Origin: Alphaproteobacteria bacterium
Lineage (GTDB): Bacteria > Pseudomonadota > Alphaproteobacteria > Rhizobiales > Hyphomicrobiaceae
Direction: 5' to 3'
Assembly (NCBI GenBank): GCA_005888525.1
Contig: VBAB01000145.1
Span: 1 to 9,237, forward strand
Length of the DNA stretch: 9,237 nt
Below, piece after piece: positions 1-7,999 of this stretch (positions are counted from its first letter, which is position 1; every line of letters begins with the position of its first letter). The notes beneath the pieces are model-generated. The model was not told the origin of the DNA and did no database searches. It saw only the letters and a program-made list of their open reading frames with translations. A program made the position numbers and the translations under genes.

Positions 1-22
1 GAGCTGAAGCTGTGATGCCCGC

Positions 23-241
23 ATGAACCGCTACGCCATCATCGTATTCTGGTCCAAGGAAGACGGCGCCTGGGTTGCCGATGTTCCGGACCTCAAGTCC
101 TGCTCCGCCTTCGGCGCCACGCCGGAGGAAGCGGTGGCAGAGGTGCGCGTGGCGATGGACGCGTGGCTCGCTGCAGCACGCGATGCCGGTCATCCGATTC
201 CGAAAGCTCGCTACCAGCCCCAGCGCGAAGCGGCCGAGTAG
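23..241 (+). CDS. HicB-family antitoxin-like protein, short form
   Basis: This is a 72-residue protein with the HicB-like fold pattern: an N-terminal beta strand (YAIIVFW, residues 4-10), then the DGAWVADVPDL segment (14-24), a CSAFGATPEEAVAEV stretch (27-41) and an amphipathic helix ending in GHPIPKAR (56-63). HicB antitoxins bind and neutralise HicA mRNA interferases, and many also repress their own operon through a C-terminal HTH or ribbon-helix-helix domain. That DNA-binding domain is absent here; the protein stops just after the partial RNase-H-like domain. No strong Shine-Dalgarno site precedes the ATG, which fits translational coupling to an upstream gene. Bases 1-15 read as the last codons of such a gene (ELKL then stop), possibly hicA, but this cannot be shown from four codons. 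It could also be a solitary HicB-like protein without a toxin. Confidence 0.8.
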   Translation: MNRYAIIVFWSKEDGAWVADVPDLKSCSAFGATPEEAVAEVRVAMDAWLAAARDAGHPIPKARYQPQREAAE

Positions 242-316
242 GCCGGCAGGTCTCGACACGGTTGCGGCGATGTTGCCTCCCCCTGCGGCGAGCGGGACGG
301 ACATCCTAGCCCTGCG

Positions 317-443
317 CACCTGTCATCCCGGCCGAAGCGCGCATGCGGAGCATGCGCATGCGCAGAGCCGGGACCTTGCGGCAGGCTCCTGCGTCAATCG
401 CGGGTCCCGGATAGCCTCCGCTTCGCTTCCGGGATGACGGGTG
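317..443. repeat. Dispersed palindromic intergenic element, copy 1
   Basis: The element is bounded by near-perfect terminal inverted repeats: CACCTGTCATCCCGG at 317-331 and its complement at 429-443, with one mismatch. It shares its ends and several internal blocks (GGCCG-AGCGCGCA, AGAGC-GGGACC, GGGTCCCGGATA) with the copy at 2561-2680. Near its right end a hairpin forms from 406-411 and 413-415 pairing with 425-433, with T412 bulged out. Its left half carries three GCATGC hexamers (341, 350, 356) that copy 2 lacks. It lies between hicB-like and acs in non-coding DNA. It is probably a non-autonomous, REP- or MITE-like element; no coding capacity is evident. Confidence 0.8.
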
Positions 444-535
444 GAGCAGGGTGAACGGCCGCACCCGCGACAGACACCCCACCTAGGAAGGCACGTGGCC
501 GCTACTGCTCGCGTTCCCTTCGACCAAACGGGTGG

Positions 536-563
536 TTGCCCATCTGCGCTGGCTGCCGATAAT
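536..563 (+). promoter_or_regulatory. Putative sigma-70 promoter for acs
   Basis: A TTGCCC hexamer at 536-541 (4 of 6 matches to TTGACA) is followed after 16 nt by GATAAT at 558-563 (5 of 6 matches to TATAAT). A start near position 570 would leave a leader of roughly 30 nt before the acs ATG at 602, containing the ribosome site GGGAGGA at 586-592. The assignment is by eye. Promoter consensus is loose in alphaproteobacteria, so this is a candidate only. Confidence 0.4.
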
Positions 564-601
564 AGGCGCAACGCAGTGCCGTTCCGGGAGGATGAGCCGA
601 G

Positions 602-2557
<1,956 letters not shown>

Positions 2558-2560
2558 GGG

Positions 2561-2680
2561 CCACCTGTCATACCGGCCGGAGCGCGCAGGCGCACAGAGC
2601 GGGGACCCAACAGCCCCACCTCCACACTGACCCCTGGGTCCCGGATATTTCGCTTTGCGAAATTCCGGGATGACAGGTGG
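2561..2680. repeat. Dispersed palindromic intergenic element, copy 2
   Basis: This is the second copy of the element at 317-443. The terminal inverted repeats are 2561-2576 and 2665-2680, with one mismatch over 16 bp. A nested pair GGGGACCC (2601-2608) and GGGTCCC (2636-2642) lies inside, and a strong hairpin occupies 2641-2668. The element starts 3 nt after the acs stop codon and ends 4 nt before the stop codon of the convergent oxidoreductase gene, so it makes up almost the whole spacer. The central part (about 2609-2635) is unlike copy 1. Confidence 0.8.
2641..2668. terminator. Strong hairpin in repeat copy 2, possible bidirectional terminator
   Basis: CCGGA at 2641-2645 and ATTTCGC at 2647-2653 pair with GCGAAAT and TCCGG at 2657-2668. 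This gives a 12-bp stem with one bulged T (2646) and a TTT loop. It lies between two convergent genes, the position expected for a shared terminator. There is no uridine run after the stem in either direction, so intrinsic termination is not certain. It may instead act as an RNA-stabilising 3' structure, as REP elements do. Confidence 0.4.
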
Positions 2681-2684
2681 GGAT

Positions 2685-4334
2685 TCAGACACCCCCGTCC
2701 TCCCGGATCAGGGCGGCGCCTTTCTCGGCGATCATGATGGTGGGGGCGTTGGTGTTGGCGGTGGTGACCGTCGGCATGACGGAGGCGTCGATGACGCGCA
2801 GGCCGGTGAGGCCACGCACCTTCAGCCGGGCATCGACCACGGCCATCGGGTCCTCGCCCATCTTGCAGGTGCCGACGATGTGATAAATCGTGGTGCCCTG
2901 CTGGCGGATGTAGTCGGAGAGTGCCTCAGGAGTAGTGACGCCGGGGCCGGGCGTGATCTCCGCAACGCTGTGGCGGGCCAGCGCGGGAGCGGCGAAGATG
3001 CGGCGCGCGATGGCAATGCCGGCGAGCGAGACGCGCAGGTCGTTGGGCACCGACAGATAGTTGGGCTTCAGCGACGGGCGCACGAACGGGTCGGACGACT
3101 TGGCCATGATGGTGCCGCGGCTCTCGGGCCTGGCGATGCTGACCGCAATGGTCATGCCGGGCTCGCGCTCCAGCTCTCCGAACTTGTTGTGGTCGTAGCT
3201 GGCCGGCGAGAACAGCAACTGGATGTCGGGGCTGGCCAGCCCCTCGCGGCTGCGGGCGAAGGCTTGCGCGCTGGACACCCCGAAGGTGAGCGCGCCGCGC
3301 CCGGTCGTCAGCCAGCGGGCGATCTCGCGGCCGAGCCTGAGCCCGCGCGACAGCTCGTTGATGGATACCGCGTCCTTGACGCGATGCGAGATGCGAATGG
3401 CGTAGTGGTCGGACAGATTGGCGCCGACGCCGGGAAGATCGTGGACGACGGGGACGCCGATCGATTTGAGATGCGCACCCGGGCCTATGCCCGACACCTG
3501 CAGCAGGTGCGGTGAGTTGATGGTGCCGCCCGACAGGATCACCTCGCGCGCGGCCCTCACCTGCCGATCCTGGCCCTTCTGGCGGAAGGCGACGCCGACG
3601 CAGCGCTTGCCCTCGAACAGCAGCCGGGTGGCGAAGGCCTTGGTCTCGACGCGGAGGTTGGGCCGGCCTCTCGCCTGCGCCAGGAAGGTGCGCGCGGTCG
3701 AGCCGCGGAAACGGCCGTTGCGCGACATCTGCGAGAAGCCGACGCCCTCGTGCTGGCGGCCGTTGAGGTCCTTGGTGAGCGGGATGCCGGCCTGCTGGGC
3801 GGCATCGACGAACCGGCGGGTCAGGTCCAGGGTCGTGCGGTAGTCCTCGACCAGGATCGGGCCGCTCTTTCCCCGCTGCTCGGGGTCGCCGGGTGCATAG
3901 CGCTCGATCGACTTGAAATACGGCATCACCTCGTCGAACGACCAGCCCTTGCAGCCCATCTGCGACCAGCCGTCGTAGTCGGCCGGGTTGCCGCGGATCC
4001 AGAGCATGCCATTGATCGAGCTGGAGCCGCCGAGCACGCGCCCGCGCGGCCAATGGATCTGGCGGCCGGCGATGCCGGGCTCGGGATCGGTGGCGTAGTT
4101 CCAGTTGACCAGCGGATTGTAGAGCAGCTTCAGGACGCCCGCCGGCACGTGGATCATCGGGTGCCAGTCGCGCGGGCCGGCCTCCAGCAGCACGACGCGG
4201 GAGCCGTCCGCGCTCAGGCGATTGGCCAGCACGCAGCCGGCCGAGCCGGCGCCGACCACCACATAGTCTGCTTGCTCGTCACTGGCAGTCGCGGCCATGG
4301 GCATGGGCATGCGCCACGATAGCCCGATCATCAT
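2685..4334 (-). CDS. GMC-family FAD-dependent oxidoreductase (choline/alcohol dehydrogenase-like)
   Basis: GMC flavoenzymes oxidise a primary or secondary alcohol to an aldehyde or ketone using FAD. The dinucleotide fold VVVGAGSAG is at 25-33. Signature 1 (GRVLGGSSSINGMLWIRGNPADY) spans 98-120 and signature 2 (GGTINSPHLLQVSGIG) spans 269-284. The C-terminal active site has YHIVGTCKMG (484-493) with catalytic His485, and the NTNAP segment (527-531) supplies the second catalytic position as Asn, as in choline dehydrogenases. The 549-residue length is normal. No signal peptide is seen, so it is probably cytoplasmic. The real start may be M13 (4298, MAATASDEQ) rather than the first ATG, because residues 1-12 precede the FAD domain without family character. 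It follows the hydroxyacid dehydrogenase gene by 18 nt on the same strand, so the two are probably co-transcribed. The substrate is unknown; betA-like naming would be over-precise. Confidence 0.93.
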   Translation of the reverse strand: MMIGLSWRMPMPMAATASDEQADYVVVGAGSAGCVLANRLSADGSRVVLLEAGPRDWHPMIHVPAGVLKLLYNPLVNWNYATDPEPGIAGRQIHWPRGRVLGGSSSINGMLWIRGNPADYDGWSQMGCKGWSFDEVMPYFKSIERYAPGDPEQRGKSGPILVEDYRTTLDLTRRFVDAAQQAGIPLTKDLNGRQHEGVGFSQMSRNGRFRGSTARTFLAQARGRPNLRVETKAFATRLLFEGKRCVGVAFRQKGQDRQVRAAREVILSGGTINSPHLLQVSGIGPGAHLKSIGVPVVHDLPGVGANLSDHYAIRISHRVKDAVSINELSRGLRLGREIARWLTTGRGALTFGVSSAQAFARSREGLASPDIQLLFSPASYDHNKFGELEREPGMTIAVSIARPESRGTIMAKSSDPFVRPSLKPNYLSVPNDLRVSLAGIAIARRIFAAPALARHSVAEITPGPGVTTPEALSDYIRQQGTTIYHIVGTCKMGEDPMAVVDARLKVRGLTGLRVIDASVMPTVTTANTNAPTIMIAEKGAALIREDGGV

Positions 4335-4352
4335 GGCCTTGCCAGCAATCGG

Positions 4353-5297
4353 CTACTCCGGCACCGGGGTGAGCACGGGGCGGCCGGCGAAGAAGGCTTC
4401 GAGGTTGGCGAACATCAGGTCGCGCTGGGCGCGCTGCGCGTTGGCGGAGATGGCCGCCATGTGCGGGGTGAGGACGACGTTGTCGAGGCCCAAGAGGCGG
4501 TCGGGGATGTTGGGCTCGCGCTCGAACACGTCGAGGGCGGCGCCGGCGATTGCGCCGGCCTCCAGCGCGTCGCACAAGGCGGCCTCGTCGACGGCGATGC
4601 CGCGCGAGATGTTGATCAGGTGGCCTCTGGGGCCCAGCGCGGCGAGAACCTCGCGGTTGATCGCGCGGGTGTTGCCGGCGTCGGCGCGCACGGCCACGAC
4701 CAGGATGTCGGCCCACGTGGCGAGCCCGATCAGCGTCGGGTGATAGGCGTAGGGCACGTCCTGGCGCGGCCTTCGATTGTGGTAGCCGATCTGCATCTCG
4801 AAGGCGGCGGCACGCGTGGCGACCTTGGCGCCGATCGAGCCCAGGCCGTAGATGCCGAGGCGCTGGCCCGCCAGCTCCGGCGTAATCGCCGTGCGCTCGA
4901 TGATGTCGCCGCGCCAGCGGCCCGCGCGCACGTAACGGTCGCCGCGGATGATGCCGCGCGCGCTGGCGATGACGAGGCCGAACGCGAACTCCGCCACCGC
5001 CGTCGCGTTGGCGTCGCCAGCGTGAGTGACGACGATGCCCCGCACGCGGGCCGCTGCGCGGTCGACGCCCTCGTAGCCGGTGCCGTAGCAGGCGATCAGG
5101 CCGAGCTTCGGCAAGGCGTCCATCAGCGCCGCGTCGGTCTTGATGCCGCCAATGGTGATGAGGGCGCGGGCGTCGCGCGCCTCCGGTGGGACGGCATCGG
5201 GCTCAGGACGCTCCAGGCCGTGCAAGGCGTAGTGCTCTCCCAGCCGGCCGAGCAAGCGCGGGAGAAATCTGGCGGCGACGAGGACGGCGGGCTTCAT
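4353..5297 (-). CDS. D-isomer-specific 2-hydroxyacid dehydrogenase (glyoxylate/hydroxypyruvate reductase-like)
   Basis: Members reversibly reduce 2-keto acids to D-2-hydroxyacids with NAD(P)H. The 314-residue protein has the divided catalytic domain at both ends and a central Rossmann domain with GLGSIG at 151-156. The catalytic triad is R232 (ISRG), E261 (FEREP) and H279 (TPHMAA), with the spacing (29 and 18 residues) seen in D-glycerate dehydrogenase. After the second Rossmann strand comes HNRR (173-176) instead of an acidic residue. In this family that favours NADPH, which suggests a reductase of the glyoxylate/hydroxypyruvate type. The ATG at 5297 has GAAGG (complement of 5304-5308) 6 nt upstream. 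It is the promoter-proximal gene of a two-gene operon with the GMC oxidoreductase. A perfect palindrome sits just upstream (5314-5333). The exact substrate cannot be read from sequence. Confidence 0.93.
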   Translation of the reverse strand: MKPAVLVAARFLPRLLGRLGEHYALHGLERPEPDAVPPEARDARALITIGGIKTDAALMDALPKLGLIACYGTGYEGVDRAAARVRGIVVTHAGDANATAVAEFAFGLVIASARGIIRGDRYVRAGRWRGDIIERTAITPELAGQRLGIYGLGSIGAKVATRAAAFEMQIGYHNRRPRQDVPYAYHPTLIGLATWADILVVAVRADAGNTRAINREVLAALGPRGHLINISRGIAVDEAALCDALEAGAIAGAALDVFEREPNIPDRLLGLDNVVLTPHMAAISANAQRAQRDLMFANLEAFFAGRPVLTPVPE

Positions 5298-5313
5298 GGG
5301 GGACCTTCAAGGC

Positions 5314-5333
5314 GGACGATCCGACGATCGTCC
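5314..5333. promoter_or_regulatory. Perfect 8-4-8 palindrome in the divergent spacer
   Basis: GGACGATC, spacer CGAC, then GATCGTCC forms a perfect inverted repeat. It lies 16 nt above the start codon of the minus-strand hydroxyacid dehydrogenase, just outside its ribosome site, and about 140 nt before the kinase gene on the plus strand. It could be an operator for a dimeric repressor of the operon, or a leader-RNA hairpin next to the ribosome site. A second, smaller inverted repeat (GGCGC-AAGA-GCGCC, 5340-5353) follows. No regulator gene of an obvious DNA-binding family is present in the window. Confidence 0.4.
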
Positions 5334-5474
5334 CCGTACGGCGCAAGAGCGCCAGGAGCCGACCAAAGCAGAGCCGACGGATCATTAATTACTGAGGGTT
5401 TTCCCCGATGCCCGCAATGGCCAACGGGAGTAAGCTCTCCTGGGTTTGGTGCTGTTCGAGGGATTTTGCCGCTG

Positions 5475-7325
5475 ATGTGGGGCCACAGCCGAGCTATTGC
5501 TGCAGGGGTGGTACTGATCTTTTTCACCTTGCTTGGCTCAGCGGCGGCCCAACCGCGGCGGGTTCTCGTTTTGCACTCATTCGGTCCGTACTTCGCGCCG
5601 TGGAACGAGATCGCAGGACGGTTTCGTGAAGGACTCCTCAAGCAATCGCCCTATGCAATCGATCTATACGAAGCCTCTCTCCAGACTGAACGCTTTGGGC
5701 CGTCGCAGGACCAAGAACCCTTCCTCGACTACCTGCGCGCGCTTTTTGCCGGGCGTAACCTTGATCTCATTGTTGCAATGGGCGCACCCGCTGCACGGTT
5801 CTTTTTGCGGAATCGAGCACAGTTCTTACCGTCGACGCCACTACTCATCACTGGAACTGACGAACGCGCGCTCAGGGACGTTCCTTGCGGCATTAATGAT
5901 ACCATCGTGGGGAGCATGTTCAATCAAGCACAACCAGTCGAACACATCCTGCGTGTATTGCCGGACACAGCGCACATAGCGGTAATCATCGGCGACTCGC
6001 CGATCGAAAAATTCTGGTTGGCTGAGTACCATCGTGCGCTCCAGCATCTTCAAACTCGTGTGACTCTGGAATGGTTAAACGGACTGTCGATCGACGACAT
6101 AGCGAGGCGCGTCGCCGAATTACCACCTCGCTCCGCAATCTACTACGCTCACGTCCACGTCGATGCGCGCGGCGTTCCACAGGAGAATGATCGTGTTTTG
6201 TCTCGGCTTCATGAATTGGCAAGCGCACCCATCTTCGGCTTCATCGATAGCAACCTTGGCCGCGGCATTGTCGGTGGTCCTTTGCTGTCGACCCGGCGAT
6301 TTGCGGAGCAAAGCACGACCGTTGCAATCCAAATCCTGGAGGGTGCGACCCCTGGCGATATCAAGACACCTGCATTAGGGCTGAGTGCGCCAACCTATGA
6401 TTGGCGGGAGCTTCAACGTTGGAAGATCAGTGAGGCACGTCTGCCGGCTGGCAGCATCATAGAGTTTCGCGAGCCAACCGCATGGGAACGTTACCGGTGG
6501 CAGCTCATAAGCATCTTTCTGACCCTGGTGTGCGCAGCTGGGATCATATGCTGGCTCCTGATCGAGCGACGCGCGCGCCGAAGCGCACAGCTGGAAGCCC
6601 GCCAGCGGTTGTTTGAGGTGACGCACCTCAATCGAACGGCGATAGCCGGGGCGTTGTCCGCGTCCTTTGCGCACGAGCTCAGTCAACCGCTGGAGGCCGC
6701 CATGCTCAACTCCGAGACGGCGGAGCGTCTGCTCACGGCGAATCCGCCGGAGCGGGCACGAGCCGAAGCAGCTATTGCCGACACACAGCAAGCCATCAAG
6801 CACGCGGCAGAAATCATTCAACACTTGAAGAAGCTTCTGAAGCGCAGACCTGAACCTGCGCTGCAAGAGTTCGACCTCAATGAGGCGATAGCGGATGCCG
6901 TGCGTATGCTTTCGCCGGAGGCCGCCAAGCGAGGCATCGCCTTATGCGCCAAAGGCATTCAGCAGCCATTGCCAGTGAAGGCGGATCGAATTCACATCCA
7001 ACAGGTGCTTCTCAATCTCGCCACCAACGGGATGGATGCAATATCCGACTGCGCTGCAGAGGCTCACGCGATAACCATCCGAACGGCGTTAGCCAAAGAC
7101 TCGCGAGTGGAAGTGTCGGTAAGTGACACCGGCACCGGGATTCCCGGCCGCGACCTCAGCCAGGTCTTTGATACGTTCTACACAACAAAGAAGGAAGGCA
7201 CAGGGCTCGGACTATCAATCGTCCGGACCATCGTGGAGAACTACGGCGGACAGGTTTCGGCGGAGAACCGGATCGAGGGGGGAGCGATATTTCGCTTTAC
7301 GCTTCCGCTGCTGCGCCCGGCGTGA
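5475..7325 (+). CDS. Sensor histidine kinase with ABC-substrate-binding-like periplasmic sensor
   Basis: This is a 616-residue inner-membrane sensor kinase. A signal peptide (1-25, ending GSAAA before QPRR) leads into a secreted two-lobed region (about 26-335) resembling the ABC-transporter substrate-binding family PF04392, starting RRVLVLHSF. One transmembrane helix (about 343-363) follows, then a short basic linker with no PAS or HAMP domain. The HisKA-type H-box SFAHELSQPLEAA (397-409) carries His400. The ATP-binding domain shows LLNLATNGMDAI (512-523), DTGTGIP (551-557), FDTFYTT (565-571) and GTGLGLSI (575-582). The HELxQPL pattern resembles the FixL/DctB/TtrS-type kinases; TtrS also uses a binding-protein-like sensor. 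The ATG at 5475 is chosen because it gives the signal peptide directly; GAGGG lies 12 nt upstream. The same frame stays open far upstream, but that part is antisense to the dehydrogenase. The ligand is unknown. Base composition is lower in GC than in the flanking genes. Confidence 0.92.
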   Translation: MWGHSRAIAAGVVLIFFTLLGSAAAQPRRVLVLHSFGPYFAPWNEIAGRFREGLLKQSPYAIDLYEASLQTERFGPSQDQEPFLDYLRALFAGRNLDLIVAMGAPAARFFLRNRAQFLPSTPLLITGTDERALRDVPCGINDTIVGSMFNQAQPVEHILRVLPDTAHIAVIIGDSPIEKFWLAEYHRALQHLQTRVTLEWLNGLSIDDIARRVAELPPRSAIYYAHVHVDARGVPQENDRVLSRLHELASAPIFGFIDSNLGRGIVGGPLLSTRRFAEQSTTVAIQILEGATPGDIKTPALGLSAPTYDWRELQRWKISEARLPAGSIIEFREPTAWERYRWQLISIFLTLVCAAGIICWLLIERRARRSAQLEARQRLFEVTHLNRTAIAGALSASFAHELSQPLEAAMLNSETAERLLTANPPERARAEAAIADTQQAIKHAAEIIQHLKKLLKRRPEPALQEFDLNEAIADAVRMLSPEAAKRGIALCAKGIQQPLPVKADRIHIQQVLLNLATNGMDAISDCAAEAHAITIRTALAKDSRVEVSVSDTGTGIPGRDLSQVFDTFYTTKKEGTGLGLSIVRTIVENYGGQVSAENRIEGGAIFRFTLPLLRPA

Positions 7326-7337
7326 AAGGTTGTGTTC

Positions 7338-7742
7338 GTGAAAAGCGATATGGCCAGCACGCCTGACGGACGGAACATCGACCTGTTGAAGGGGGTTCGT
7401 GTGTTGATCGTCGAGGATGCTTGGCAAGTCGCAAAAGCATTGAAGTCGGCGCTGGAGCAAATTGGAATGCATGTTGTCGGCCCAACGGCGACCACCGCCC
7501 AGGCTAGAGGCCTAGCCTACGCACAAAGGCCGGAACTGGCCATTGTGGACGTCAATCTCAAGCAGGAAACGTCCTGCGGCCTAATCGATGAGCTTCATGC
7601 GCAGGGCATGCGAATAATTGTAATCTCTGGCTACGCAGCACCACCCGTATCGAAGGAGAGCGTGGCAGCATTTCTACAAAAGAAATTTAGTGGGTCAGAA
7701 CTGATTATGACGATGAATCGTGTCGTCGCGTCCACCCGTTGA
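7338..7742 (+). CDS. Single-domain response regulator (CheY-like receiver)
   Basis: This is a receiver domain alone, with no output domain. From the GTG at 7332 the residues are: acidic pocket E28-D29 (LIVED), phospho-acceptor D73 (AIVDVNL), Ser99 (VISGY) as the conserved Ser/Thr, and K117 (FLQKKF). The usual Lys-Pro after beta-5 is Lys-Lys here. I prefer the GTG at 7338 because GAAAGG (7324-7329) is then 8 nt away rather than 2; 7332 and the ATG at 7350 are alternatives. It starts 12 nt after the kinase stop, so the two are surely co-transcribed and it is the likely partner of His400. Without a DNA-binding domain it probably acts through protein contact, as a phosphorelay intermediate or a phosphate sink. 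About 134 residues from this start. Confidence 0.9.
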   Translation: MKSDMASTPDGRNIDLLKGVRVLIVEDAWQVAKALKSALEQIGMHVVGPTATTAQARGLAYAQRPELAIVDVNLKQETSCGLIDELHAQGMRIIVISGYAAPPVSKESVAAFLQKKFSGSELIMTMNRVVASTR

Positions 7743-7761
7743 CCGGAAAAAATCTCGACTG

Positions 7762-7780
7762 GCTGGTCTTGCAGGCCAGC
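7762..7780 (+). terminator. Possible terminator after the two-component genes
   Basis: GCTGGTC and GGCCAGC form a 7-bp stem with one G-U pair and a 5-nt TTGCA loop, 19 nt after the receiver stop codon. A weak T-rich tract (CATCTTTT) lies about 8 nt further on rather than directly after the stem, so termination is only plausible. Confidence 0.3.
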
Positions 7781-7965
7781 ATTGGGTCATCTTTTCGCGT
7801 GCGGGACGTCTCGGCCGAACGGCAGCTCAGGCCCCAACTTCTGCCGAACTTGGTGTGCTCTCGGTCTAATCTAGGGTCCACCTTATGCCTGACCGAGGAA
7901 CACCCTCGAACTTACCGCTTCTCGTAGAGAAAACGGGTGATCTGGCGGATGCCCCGACAGCAGGG

Positions 7966-7989
7966 GCGCGGGGGCTGGCCCCCGCTCGC
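7966..7989 (-). terminator. GC-rich hairpin just downstream of hisF
   Basis: CGGGGG (7969-7974) pairs with CCCCCG (7979-7984) around a CTGG loop. An outer GCG/CGC pairing (7966-7968 with 7987-7989) follows after a 2-nt bulge. In the hisF direction the stem begins about 11 nt after the stop codon. It is very stable but has no uridine run, so it may be a weak or Rho-assisted terminator, or a 3' stabilising structure. Confidence 0.4.
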
Positions 7990-7999
7990 GCAGCGACGC

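Larger units (their letters stand above)
7743..7999. other. Convergent spacer between the receiver gene and hisF
   Basis: This stretch of 257 nt lies between two convergent stop codons. It contains a hairpin near each end (7762-7780 and 7966-7989) and no believable gene. A minus-strand frame ending at 7912 finishes with IRQITRFLYEKR and looks slightly protein-like, but it has no start, no domain and overlaps hisF, so it is not called. Confidence 0.5.

Noticed and set aside
317..443. Repeat copy considered as a CRISPR unit or insertion sequence
   Set aside because: There are only two copies about 2.2 kb apart, each a single palindromic unit with no spacer series and no transposase gene.
2655..3515. 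286-codon plus-strand frame across the oxidoreductase gene, starting in the repeat
   Set aside because: It is antisense to the GMC oxidoreductase, which has both family signatures and the catalytic residues. The composition is typical of a shadow frame.
4461..5474. Open frame of 338 codons on the plus strand, in frame with the kinase gene
   Set aside because: It lies antisense to the well-supported 2-hydroxyacid dehydrogenase and has the Arg/Gly/Ala/Val-rich composition of a shadow frame. The kinase signal peptide begins precisely at the ATG at 5475, so the upstream part is not an N-terminal extension.
7912..7960. Minus-strand peptide end IRQITRFLYEKR downstream of hisF
   Set aside because: It reads like a genuine protein C-terminus, but the frame runs back through hisF, has no supported start and no family match, so a remnant cannot be told from chance.
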